Positions 1-6,826 of a stretch of DNA of 15,105 nucleotides are shown in pieces. Position 1 is the first letter of the stretch, and each line of letters begins with the position of its first letter. This DNA is from UBA7359 sp964392105. Lineage in GTDB: Bacteria; Pseudomonadota; Gammaproteobacteria; Eutrophobiales; Eutrophobiaceae. The position numbers and the translations under genes were made by a program. The stretch covers positions 1 through 15,105 of the forward strand of contig CAYMPA010000066.1 of the NCBI GenBank assembly GCA_964392105.1. The letters run 5' to 3'. The notes under the pieces are model-generated. The model saw only the letters and a program-made list of their open reading frames with translations. It made no database searches and was not told where the DNA came from.

Positions 1-29
1 TGTTGTTTTATCTTGTTGTCATTTCTTAG

Positions 30-1634
30 CCCAGCCCAACCTGGGAAAGGCTTCCGCATCCCGTATTTCAAAAACAATCAGCCCTGGTTATTGCGCTCGA
101 CTTATCCTATTCAATGTATGCGGATGATATAAAGCCAAGCCGCCTGGCACGAGCACGATTCAAGATTGCTGACCTTTTGAATCTCAGAAAAGAAGGCCAG
201 ACTGCCTTACTGGTTTATGCTGGTGATGCGTTTACTGTCACACCATTGACTGATGATATTAAAACGATTAATTCCCAACTATCAGCATTGTCTCCTGAAA
301 TAATGCCAGCGCCTGGAAGTAATACCGTTATAGCAATTACAAAATCGACTGAACTATTAAAGCAGGCAGGTATCAGTAAAGGTCATATCTTACTGGTTAC
401 AGATGAAGTCGATGCCAAATTTGAAAATAGTTTTAGTCAAGCAAACAAAAGCGGCTATAAAGTTTCTATTTTAGCTTTGGGTACTGAAGAAGGTGCGCCT
501 GTACGATTGAATGATGGTGGTTTCCTGAAAGACAGGGCAGGGACAATAGTAATACCTAGGTTAAATCAGGAAACACTCCGGCAATTGGCAAGCTCAGGTG
601 GTGGTTATTATGAATCAAGCCGGATAAATGATGGCGATATTGAACGTCTTAATCATCTATTTACCAGCGGTCTTGAATCGAATAATGAAACAGAGACTCA
701 ATTTGAAACTGATCAATGGCATGAATTTGGCCCGTGGCTAGTATTGTTAATTATTCCGTTTGTTGCATTTGGTTTTCGTCGAGGCTATCTGGCACTATTA
801 ATTTGTTTAATGATAAACAGTCCTGATGATGCAATTGCGTTTGAATGGAATGACTTATGGCTAAATAATAACCAGAAGGCGATGCGTGCTCTGGAAAATG
901 AACAGGCTGATGTTGCCTCTGAATTATTTCAGGATAATGAATGGAAGGCAGCTGCTAAATATCGTGCTGGTGATTTTGTTGCAGCAGAAGAACTTCTAAA
1001 AGGATATCAGGATGATCGAGGTATTTATAATAAAGCCAATTCTCTGGCCAGGCAGGGTCGTTATGAAGAGGCGATTGCTGCCTATGATAAGGTACTGGAA
1101 AATGATCCGGAGCATGAAGATGCAAAATTTAATAAGGAACTAATCGAAAAAGAACTGGAGAAACAACAACAGCAACAAAACCAACAGCAATCACAGTCAA
1201 ATCAGGATCCTGATCAAAAACAGCAGCAGGATTCTCAATCAACAGATAATCAACAACAGTCCAGTTCCGATTCAGAACAACAAGAAAAAGAACAATCTAA
1301 ATCTGAACAGCAGCAGTCAACAGAACAACAAAAAGGACAAGAAGAGCAGGAAAATAATGATAATACTGAACAACAGCAGGCAGAGAAGAAACAAGATCCT
1401 GAGCAACAATCAGAACAACAAATGAAAGAACAGGCCAGGGAAGAATCAAGTGCAGAGCCAGAACAGGAACAAGCAACCCAACAAGCAATGAATGAACTTG
1501 ACGAGGAACAACAAGCGACTGAACAATGGTTGCGTCGTATACCTGATGATCCATCCGGACTATTAAGACGAAAATTTAAATATCAATATCAGCAACAAAA
1601 AAGACAATCTTCAACGAATGGAAAATACTGGTAA
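30..1634 (+). CDS. batB: BatB/BatC-like fusion: von Willebrand A domain with TPRs and Gln-rich tail (5' end missing or frame-broken)
   Basis: This is an inner-membrane protein of the Bat (Bacteroides aerotolerance-type) operon. The VWA metal site is visible as DLSYS at about 99-113, with a later VTDE strand near 396-407. A membrane segment follows at about 732-815, then TPR-like helices at about 861-1148. A tail dominated by Gln, Glu and Ser runs from about 1161 to 1523, and the end carries the family motif IPDDPSGLLRRKF. The ATG at 114 cannot be the start because it splits the DxSxS motif. The frame is open back to 30, with typical family residues PTWERLPHPVF, but TAG at 27-29 blocks it. Hydrophobic N-terminal residues continue in another frame, so a single-base indel is likely. 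The gene begins left of the window. batD follows directly. Family assignment is confident. The role (oxidative stress or envelope metalloprotein chaperoning) is only loosely known. Confidence 0.85.
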   Translation, partial: PSPTWERLPHPVFQKQSALVIALDLSYSMYADDIKPSRLARARFKIADLLNLRKEGQTALLVYAGDAFTVTPLTDDIKTINSQLSALSPEIMPAPGSNTVIAITKSTELLKQAGISKGHILLVTDEVDAKFENSFSQANKSGYKVSILALGTEEGAPVRLNDGGFLKDRAGTIVIPRLNQETLRQLASSGGGYYESSRINDGDIERLNHLFTSGLESNNETETQFETDQWHEFGPWLVLLIIPFVAFGFRRGYLALLICLMINSPDDAIAFEWNDLWLNNNQKAMRALENEQADVASELFQDNEWKAAAKYRAGDFVAAEELLKGYQDDRGIYNKANSLARQGRYEEAIAAYDKVLENDPEHEDAKFNKELIEKELEKQQQQQNQQQSQSNQDPDQKQQQDSQSTDNQQQSSSDSEQQEKEQSKSEQQQSTEQQKGQEEQENNDNTEQQQAEKKQDPEQQSEQQMKEQAREESSAEPEQEQATQQAMNELDEEQQATEQWLRRIPDDPSGLLRRKFKYQYQQQKRQSSTNGKYW

Positions 1635-1640
1635 GTGAAT

Positions 1641-3338
1641 ATGATTAACAAAAACGTAATATCAGTATTACTTATAATATTCAGCCAACTTTGTATGGCA
1701 GAGATTACGGTTAAAGTTGACCGTATCCCTGTAGTTGTAGATGAATCATTTCAGATAATATTCGAAAGTGATCAGAAAATTGATGCTGAACCTGATTTTA
1801 GTCCGCTAAATAAATCATTCACGGTTTTAAACAGTAGTCGTCGTAGTAATACTCAAATAATCAATAGCAAAGTAAGTCATTCACAACAATGGATATTAAC
1901 TGTTATAGCGAATAAAACCGGCACATTAAGTATCCCTTCCATACGCTTTGGCAAAGATGTTAGCAAACCTCGTTCAATTAATGTTGTTGCCAGTACACCT
2001 GCCACCCAGGGCAATAACACAGATGACGTCTTTGTTGACGTTGAAGTTAATACTAAAACACCTTATGTACAGGCACAGGTTATATATACGGTAAAACTAT
2101 ATCGAGCCATTGCAACAACGAATGCAAGTTTGTCTGAGCCTGAAATTAGTAGTGGTCAGGCAGTAATTAATAAGCTTGGAGAGGACGGTAGTTTTGAAAC
2201 ACAACGCAATGGCAAACGATATGTTGTTATACAACGTCAATATGTGATTTTTCCGCAGGGTAGTGGTGTGTTAAAAATAGGACCATTAATTTTCCAGGGA
2301 CAAACAGGTAGAGGAGGAATCTTCAACTTAGATCCGTTTGGCCCGCAACCCAAAGCAATTGTAAAACGTTCTACAGAGATTAATCTAGATGTAAAACCAA
2401 TCCCTGATTCATTTACAGGCGATACCTGGTTACCTGCAAGCCAATTAACAATACAGGAACAATGGTCAGTAGACCCTGGTAAGTTACGGCAAGGTGAAGC
2501 GACTACTCGTACATTAACATTAAAAGGAAATGAATTGACCGCAAGCCAGTTGCCTTCTATTAAAAGCAATCTACCTGTAAAGTTAAAACAATATCCTGAT
2601 CAGCCTGAATTTAAAGAGACGAATAACGCAAATGGATATATTGGTATTCGTCATGACAAGATGGCCATTATTCCAACAGAGGGTGGTGACTACACTTTAC
2701 CAGCCATCAAGATCCCATGGTGGAATACAGAAACAGATAAGATGGAGATCGCTGAATTACCCGAACGAACGATTCACGTCGAAGACACAGTTACTACATT
2801 GGTCGATAATACAATTAAAGAAGAAGTGAAAAATACTGACATTACTAAGACAGAGTCGGATATAGCAGATGAAATCAATTTTAAGAGTATCGGTTCTGAT
2901 ACTGTGGTTTCACTTTGGAAATGGGTAAGCCTGGTTTTATTAATACTATGGTTTGCAACCTTAATACTTTTCTGGAGAAGTAAACGTAATGTATCTGTGT
3001 CAGACACCAGGACTGAGATTAAGTTATCCAGTAAGCGATATCTAAAACAAATCAAACAAGCATGTAAAAACAATGATCCAGTTGCGGCCAAGCAAGCATT
3101 GCTGGAATGGGCAAATATCAAGTGGCCAGATAATAAAGTATCCAATATCAGCGCATTAAAAATTTATTGTAATGAAGAACTAACTATTAAACTCGATGAA
3201 TTAAACAGTTTTTTATATAGCAAGATAAATGACCAATGGAATGGTATTGATTTTTTGAAAAGCTTTGAATCACAATCGTTTGATGATAATAAATCATCAG
3301 AATCACCAGGGAAGCTGGAACCGTTATATAAAACCTGA
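1641..3338 (+). CDS. batD: BatD family protein (oxygen tolerance protein)
   Basis: BatD is a single-pass inner-membrane protein with a large periplasmic part, thought to work with the BatA/BatB VWA proteins. The N-terminus is a signal peptide (about 18 residues, ending QLCMA before EITVKVDR). Beta-rich repeats follow, with the family-typical YVQAQVIYTVKLYR and QRQYVIFPQGSG segments. A membrane helix sits at about 2916-2975 (WVSLVLLILWFATLILFW), followed by a cytoplasmic tail of about 120 residues. The upstream gene stops at 1632-1634. A GTG at 1635 would put the start directly against that stop, but ATG at 1641 starts the signal peptide cleanly and has a weak GGTAAG upstream, so I prefer 1641. 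The length of about 565 residues suits the family. It is the last gene of the Bat operon here. Confidence 0.9.
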   Translation: MINKNVISVLLIIFSQLCMAEITVKVDRIPVVVDESFQIIFESDQKIDAEPDFSPLNKSFTVLNSSRRSNTQIINSKVSHSQQWILTVIANKTGTLSIPSIRFGKDVSKPRSINVVASTPATQGNNTDDVFVDVEVNTKTPYVQAQVIYTVKLYRAIATTNASLSEPEISSGQAVINKLGEDGSFETQRNGKRYVVIQRQYVIFPQGSGVLKIGPLIFQGQTGRGGIFNLDPFGPQPKAIVKRSTEINLDVKPIPDSFTGDTWLPASQLTIQEQWSVDPGKLRQGEATTRTLTLKGNELTASQLPSIKSNLPVKLKQYPDQPEFKETNNANGYIGIRHDKMAIIPTEGGDYTLPAIKIPWWNTETDKMEIAELPERTIHVEDTVTTLVDNTIKEEVKNTDITKTESDIADEINFKSIGSDTVVSLWKWVSLVLLILWFATLILFWRSKRNVSVSDTRTEIKLSSKRYLKQIKQACKNNDPVAAKQALLEWANIKWPDNKVSNISALKIYCNEELTIKLDELNSFLYSKINDQWNGIDFLKSFESQSFDDNKSSESPGKLEPLYKT

Positions 3339-3396
3339 CTGAAAAAATCCTGTTATTGATTACGGCAATGCGTGATAAACGAATGCCCTGGTATGC

Positions 3397-3416
3397 AAAA
3401 AACAACAATAGTTGTT
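3397..3416 (-). terminator. weak intrinsic terminator candidate after the four-gene minus-strand cluster
   Basis: Read on the minus strand, AACAAC, a TATT loop and GTTGTT form a perfect 6-bp stem, and the T run continues for four more bases. It lies about 28 bases past the stop of the last gene of the cluster and between convergent genes. The stem is AT-rich and therefore weak. On the plus strand there is no T run, so it would not serve batD. Confidence 0.35.
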
Positions 3417-3443
3417 CATGTATTGGCTTACATTTAATAATAA

Positions 3444-3821
3444 TTAATGTTTTTTCATCAAGCGTTTGTTGCCTGCCTTTCGTGAGTTGTCATCGCTCAA
3501 AACCTTTTCAGTTAGCCAGTCTTTTACACTGTTATCATCGTTTTCTTCATTACTATTCTTTGTACTGCTTACAGTCTCTGGGTTTTCACTAAATTCTTTA
3601 TTGAAATAGGCTTGGCAAGATTCAGTAGCCAGTTTTAGTGCTTTATCAGATTGATTTTGACTTAACTCTCCAACTATCTCTGATTTCAATCGTGCCACCA
3701 GTGATACTGCATGGCGAAGACAGGCTTTATTGATCTGTGTATCAAGATTGTCAGCATATGTAAGAGATGGAAGAAATGTTATTAATGGTAGAAAAAGAAA
3801 TAGTCTCATTAACGTTCTCAT
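3444..3821 (-). CDS. small exported protein of unknown function
   Basis: I do not recognise this 125-residue protein. It has a clear signal peptide (MRTLMRLFLFLPL, cleavage probably after SLTYA), so the mature part of about 102 residues should be periplasmic. The mature N-terminal half is predicted helical and holds two cysteines, in NKACLRHA and TESCQAYF, which could form a disulfide. The C-terminal half is polar, rich in Ser, Asn and Asp, and probably disordered, ending in the basic stretch RKAGNKRLMKKH. The start ATG shares the ATGA overlap (3818-3821) with the stop of the DUF423 gene upstream, so translation is probably coupled. A second in-frame ATG at 3809 would still leave a signal peptide. 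It is the last gene of the four-gene run. Confidence 0.65.
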   Translation of the reverse strand: MRTLMRLFLFLPLITFLPSLTYADNLDTQINKACLRHAVSLVARLKSEIVGELSQNQSDKALKLATESCQAYFNKEFSENPETVSSTKNSNEENDDNSVKDWLTEKVLSDDNSRKAGNKRLMKKH

Positions 3822-4207
3822 TGTTTAAAAATCGCGATGCACAGGCTCAACCATGCAAGAATAAACATAACGCCGCCAAAAGGTGTCACCATTCCAAGCC
3901 AACGCAGGTTTAATATACTTAGAATATAAAGGCTACCACTAAACAGGATTATACCGGTAAACATCATCCAGCCTGAACTTTTAAGCCAGATATTCGCGGG
4001 TATGTTCATGGCGATGACGCCAATAAGGATAAGTCCCAGTGCGTGATAGAAATGATATTCAACACCGGTTTGGTAAACCTTCAGCAACGTTTCATCAAGA
4101 TGTGTCTTTAGCGCATGCGCACCAAAGGCACCCAGTATAACTGCGAGCATTGCATTGGCTGAGCCAAGTAATAAGAACAGCTTGGCTGTCAGGTTAATTT
4201 CGTTCAC
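3818..4207 (-). CDS. DUF423 family membrane protein (YgdD-like)
   Basis: This is a 129-residue integral membrane protein with about four hydrophobic helices. The family signature is visible: GAFGAHALK near the first helix, then YQTGVEYHFYHALGL, and the closing PFGGVMFILAWLSL. The length matches DUF423 proteins such as E. coli YgdD. Its biochemical function is unknown. The start is GTG, and GTGA (4204-4207) is shared with the stop of the methyltransferase gene upstream. There is no strong Shine-Dalgarno of its own, so translation probably depends on ribosomes finishing the upstream gene. Its own stop overlaps the next gene's ATG in the same way. Confidence 0.9.
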   Translation of the reverse strand: MNEINLTAKLFLLLGSANAMLAVILGAFGAHALKTHLDETLLKVYQTGVEYHFYHALGLILIGVIAMNIPANIWLKSSGWMMFTGIILFSGSLYILSILNLRWLGMVTPFGGVMFILAWLSLCIAIFKQ

Positions 4208-5022
4208 AGTTTTACAAAGCGTAATGTCATACGGTCACTTTCACCGATCGCCGTATATTTTTCCTTATTGACCTCTTTCAGACGGTAGCTAGGGGGAAGA
4301 GTCCAAACACCTTCAGGATGATCCTTGGTGTCTTTGGGGTTGGCATTGATTTCTGATTTATCTACCAGTTCAAAACCCATGCTTTCGGCAAGCTTGATGA
4401 GATAACTTTCCGGCACATAGCCTTTTTCTGCGGTTTCCCTGGCATTGCCGCCCTTATTTGCCCGGTGTTGAACCACACCTAATACTCCCCCTTTTTTCAG
4501 GACATGATAAAAGGCGCGATAGGCATCTTCAACACCACCAAACCGGATCCAGTTATGCGTATTACGGAATGTCACGACCATATCCATAGACGCGTCGGGA
4601 ATAGCTTTAAGATAGCTATCTTCCTTAAACAGGACGACATCAACCTTGCTATAGACGTCAGGTTTTGCGGCCATCATTTTCATGAATTCTTTGTGTAAAT
4701 TAGCCAGGTATTCAGTTGGATGGTTTTCGCCAAAACTTGCGACGGTGAGATGACCTTCTTCAGCAAGATAGGGCGCAAGTATTTCTGTGTACCAGCCACG
4801 CCCAGGTAATATCTCAAGGACTTGCATTGAGGGTGTCATGCCAAAAAATGTCAGGGTCTCCTTTGGATGACGATAAATATCGCGTGCCTTGTTTGCGGTA
4901 CTTCTGTGTTCAGCATTGATTGCCGAGTCAAGAATATGGCTATCGGCAACGGCATTGAGTGTTAATAGTGAAAATAATGAGCATGTAATGATAAAAGTTT
5001 TTGTTAATGACATCTTATTCAT
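4204..5022 (-). CDS. exported SAM-dependent methyltransferase-like protein (COG4798 type)
   Basis: A class I (Rossmann-fold) methyltransferase-like domain follows an N-terminal signal peptide (hydrophobic FIITCSLFSLLTL, cleavage probably after NAVA). SAM-binding motif I is visible as VLEILPGRG at about residues 68-76. The family motif RNTHNW is at about 153-158, and VLKKGGVLGVVQHR follows near 174-187. The length of 272 fits the family I recall as 'predicted methyltransferase' COG4798. The substrate is unknown. Two starts are possible: ATG at 5022 overlaps the upstream gene by 8 bases, whereas ATG at 5013 (residue 4) has AAGGA eight bases upstream and one base after the upstream stop. I favour 5013 on ribosome-binding grounds. 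The signal peptide is odd for an enzyme that needs a cytoplasmic cofactor. Confidence 0.8.
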   Translation of the reverse strand: MNKMSLTKTFIITCSLFSLLTLNAVADSHILDSAINAEHRSTANKARDIYRHPKETLTFFGMTPSMQVLEILPGRGWYTEILAPYLAEEGHLTVASFGENHPTEYLANLHKEFMKMMAAKPDVYSKVDVVLFKEDSYLKAIPDASMDMVVTFRNTHNWIRFGGVEDAYRAFYHVLKKGGVLGVVQHRANKGGNARETAEKGYVPESYLIKLAESMGFELVDKSEINANPKDTKDHPEGVWTLPPSYRLKEVNKEKYTAIGESDRMTLRFVKL

Positions 5023-5380
5023 CCTTATTGATTTTTAATGATAATTCTTTGCCACCAAATTCGTGAATTAAATCATATGCGCGAATGGTCACTTGATTAA
5101 TATTTTCCGGGATAGTTACAGTTAGTGAACGTGTAAATGGTTGCTCTTTAATATGGGGATGTCGTAATACTCGTGCACCTAATATTTTACCGTCTGGACT
5201 TAACACCTCCCATGCCTTTGCATAATGTTCCCAGCCTTCATCTTCATGTTTTACCGTGACTATAAAACGATAAAAGTTACCCCCAGTATGTTCGACTTTG
5301 GCAGATAATATATCCGCTTCACCAGCGATATTTATACACGATATTGACAATAGCAGCAGGCTTAAAAGTATAGTATGCAT
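5015..5380 (-). CDS. small exported beta-sandwich-like protein, conserved but uncharacterised
   Basis: The 121-residue product starts with a signal peptide (MHTILLSLLLLSISCINIAG, cleavage near AGEA). The mature part looks like alternating beta strands. Residues that look conserved are WEHYAKAWEV, the block RHPHIKEQPFTRSL and the C-terminal HEFGGKEL. I recall similar short periplasmic proteins in other proteobacteria but know no function. A cysteine lies in the hydrophobic core (SISC), but the residues after it do not make a convincing lipobox. It is the first gene of the minus-strand cluster and lies immediately before the exported methyltransferase, so the two may act on the same envelope target. 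That last point is inference from position only. Confidence 0.7.
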   Translation of the reverse strand: MHTILLSLLLLSISCINIAGEADILSAKVEHTGGNFYRFIVTVKHEDEGWEHYAKAWEVLSPDGKILGARVLRHPHIKEQPFTRSLTVTIPENINQVTIRAYDLIHEFGGKELSLKINKDE

Positions 5381-5389
5381 ATCATTTGT

Positions 5390-5395
5390 ATTATA
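5390..5395 (-). promoter_or_regulatory. candidate -10 element (TATAAT) for the 5380-3444 gene cluster
   Basis: Minus strand carries a perfect TATAAT ending nine bases before the ATG at 5380. This is the only intergenic gap upstream of the cluster and is shared with divergent pgpA. No good -35 is seen at 16-18 bases. If used, the transcript leader would be only a few bases, so this is tentative. Confidence 0.25.
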
Positions 5396-5443
5396 AGGTA
5401 GACAAAAATTTATAGTGCAGTTTTGGTAAAGAATCGATTATCT

Positions 5444-5932
5444 ATGGACAATTCAGTTAATCCGCAAGTTCCGGCAAGGTTATTATCAAACCCAGTACAT
5501 TTATTGTCTCTTGGTTTTGGTAGTGGGCTTTCACCGAAAATGCCCGGGACCCTGGGTACCCTGGTTGGTGTATTGTTATTTGTCTTATTACCAGTGCTGG
5601 ATTGGAAACTTTATCTCGGTTTCACTGGTTTGGCTTTTATTATTGGTATAGGGCTTTGTGGATATACCGCCAAGGTACTGAATGCGCATGATCATCCGGC
5701 TATTGTCTGGGATGAAATCGTTGGCTATTTCATAACTATGTTTATGGTGCCAAAGGACTGGATGTGGATATTGGCAGGTTTTATCCTGTTCAGAAGCTTC
5801 GATATTCTTAAACCCTGGCCCATCTCGGTAGCGGACAAGCATGTAAAAGGTGGATTCGGTATAATGCTGGACGATGTCATCGCAGCATTATATTCATTAA
5901 TAATTATTCAAATATTCCTTTATTTGTTATAA
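5444..5932 (+). CDS. pgpA: phosphatidylglycerophosphatase A
   Basis: PgpA removes the phosphate from phosphatidylglycerophosphate to give phosphatidylglycerol at the inner membrane. The family signatures are present: GFGSGLSPKMPGTLGT near the N-terminus, then DHPAIVWDEIVGYF with the acidic pair, FRSFDILKPWPI, and the C-terminal GGFGIMLDDVIAALY with its aspartates. Three to four hydrophobic segments fit the membrane location, and 162 residues is a usual length. A longer frame with a TTG at 5423 exists. ATG at 5444 is more likely because the family starts only shortly before the HLLSLGFGSG block. In many gammaproteobacteria pgpA follows thiL; here it stands alone, divergent from the exported-protein cluster, with a lytic transglycosylase gene 46 bases downstream. 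Confidence 0.93.
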   Translation: MDNSVNPQVPARLLSNPVHLLSLGFGSGLSPKMPGTLGTLVGVLLFVLLPVLDWKLYLGFTGLAFIIGIGLCGYTAKVLNAHDHPAIVWDEIVGYFITMFMVPKDWMWILAGFILFRSFDILKPWPISVADKHVKGGFGIMLDDVIAALYSLIIIQIFLYLL

Positions 5933-5978
5933 AGTTAGCTATAATATCTCAATTATCAGTTTAAGAAATTATAGATCG

Positions 5979-6587
5979 ATGCTTAATATCAAAATTACAT
6001 TAATCTGCATTTCTCTTTTGTCTCTTATTTCGCTACCGAGTCAGGCTGACATATATAAGTATGTCGATAAACATGGACGTGTCATCCTTACAGATAAACC
6101 CCCGCATAGTGGATATAAAAGACTGGTTAAAACCTGGAAGGGTTGGGAAGAACAAAAGATACCGAAGAATTTTAATTGGGTAAAATATCAGAAAAAATTT
6201 GATCCAACGATTAGAAGTATCGCAAAGATTTACAAACTACCTCATGCATTACTGCACGCTGTGATCACTGCAGAATCATCATACAATCCGGATGCAATCT
6301 CGCGAGCAGGTGCGGTTGGTTTGATGCAACTCATGCCGGAGACTGCGAAACGTTATGGGGTAAGCAACCGCCGAAATCCAAAACAGAATATTTATGGTGG
6401 TTCGCGCTATCTTCGTGACCTGATAAAGTTGTTTAATAACGATGTAATACTGGCACTGGCCGCATACAATGCCGGTGAAGGTACGGTTAAGAAATACGGC
6501 AACAAAATCCCGCCCTACAAAGAAACCCGAAGCTACGTCAACAAAGTCATCAAGTACTACAAAAAATACAAACAATCGATGAGTTGA
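5979..6587 (+). CDS. exported lytic murein transglycosylase (SLT/GH23 domain with DUF4124-like N-terminus)
   Basis: The enzyme cleaves the glycan strands of peptidoglycan in the periplasm. A signal peptide (MLNIKITLICISLLSLISL, cleavage after PSQA) is followed by a short DUF4124-like segment (IYKYVDKHGRVILTDKPP). The SLT catalytic domain covers about residues 78-192: catalytic Glu99 in ITAESSYNP, then AVGLMQLMP, the NIYGGSRYL block, AAYNAGEG at about 161-168, and PPYKETRSYV. No lipobox is seen, so it should be soluble in the periplasm. The tail is lysine and tyrosine rich (KYYKKYKQ). The only promoter-like sequence is a TATAAT at 5940-5945 without a good -35, so co-transcription with pgpA is possible. 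The stop overlaps an ATG of a 58-codon frame (TGATG). Confidence 0.92.
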   Translation: MLNIKITLICISLLSLISLPSQADIYKYVDKHGRVILTDKPPHSGYKRLVKTWKGWEEQKIPKNFNWVKYQKKFDPTIRSIAKIYKLPHALLHAVITAESSYNPDAISRAGAVGLMQLMPETAKRYGVSNRRNPKQNIYGGSRYLRDLIKLFNNDVILALAAYNAGEGTVKKYGNKIPPYKETRSYVNKVIKYYKKYKQSMS

Positions 6588-6748
6588 TGCAAAAAGGGAA
6601 ATATCAAGGAAAACAAGGATGCCTACAAGGACGCAGGTGGTACGACTTCAGGGAAGCAGGAAGTAGAGTAACGCCGGGAGCAGTTACCGAGAAAATGTCT
6701 GGAACAAATTTTCGAATACACAGAAATAAATTACATCTGCTATCGACC
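6588..6748 (+). other. non-coding, repeat-like stretch between the transglycosylase gene and the IS; holds a doubtful 58-codon frame
   Basis: This segment is purine-rich on the plus strand and different in texture from its neighbours. Three degenerate units of about 24 bases, each starting GCAG and the first two reading GCAGG..GTA, follow one another from about 6633 to 6703, most ending in GGGA or TGGA. A small inverted repeat, GTAAC/GTTAC, sits at 6668-6672 and 6683-6687. It looks like an intergenic repeat or mobile-element scar. An open frame from ATG 6587 (overlapping the upstream stop) to TAA 6761-6763 gives 58 residues with no recognisable domain. It ends inside the IS end, so I treat it as probably not a gene. 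Confidence 0.35.
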
Positions 6749-6767
6749 AATTTAGTTGAATAACTCA
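6749..6767 (+). repeat. left terminal inverted repeat of the IS
   Basis: AATTTAGTTGAATAACTCA here pairs with the reverse complement of 7746-7764 (AATTTTGTTGAAAAACTCA), with two mismatches. The two copies flank the transposase remnant at the expected distances outside its start and stop. Confidence 0.75.
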
Positions 6768-6774
6768 TGGAACT

Positions 6775-6817
6775 CTCCTCTCCATGATTGATCTGATCTT
6801 ATGAACCCCATGAGGAG
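6775..6817 (+). promoter_or_regulatory. possible hairpin masking the transposase ribosome-binding site
   Basis: CTCCT (6775-6779) and CATG (6783-6786) can pair with AGGAG (6813-6817) and CATG (6809-6812), leaving a 3-base bulge and a 22-base loop. The AGGAG is the Shine-Dalgarno sequence of the transposase ATG at 6827. Such a fold would limit translation from the element. The pairing is visible; the function is inferred. Confidence 0.35.
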
Positions 6818-6826
6818 ATCAAACAG

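Noticed and set aside
114..116. ATG at 114 as the start of the VWA gene
   Set aside because: It splits the DxSxS metal-binding motif; the strand ALVIALDLS lies in frame upstream of it.
1297..1554. Antisense frame of 85 codons opposite the Gln-rich tract
   Set aside because: It is a by-product of CAA/CAG repeats read backwards as Leu/Val/Phe-type codons; no ribosome-binding site or family resemblance.
2237..3145. Antisense and alternate-frame ORFs inside batD
   Set aside because: The plus-strand BatD frame is full length with a signal peptide and membrane helix; the others have no recognisable content.
5423..5425. TTG start for pgpA
   Set aside because: ATG at 5444 fits family length; the seven extra residues have no support.
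5940..5945. TATAAT as a promoter for the lytic transglycosylase gene
   Set aside because: No acceptable -35 at 16-18 bases; the region is AT-rich and chance matches are expected.
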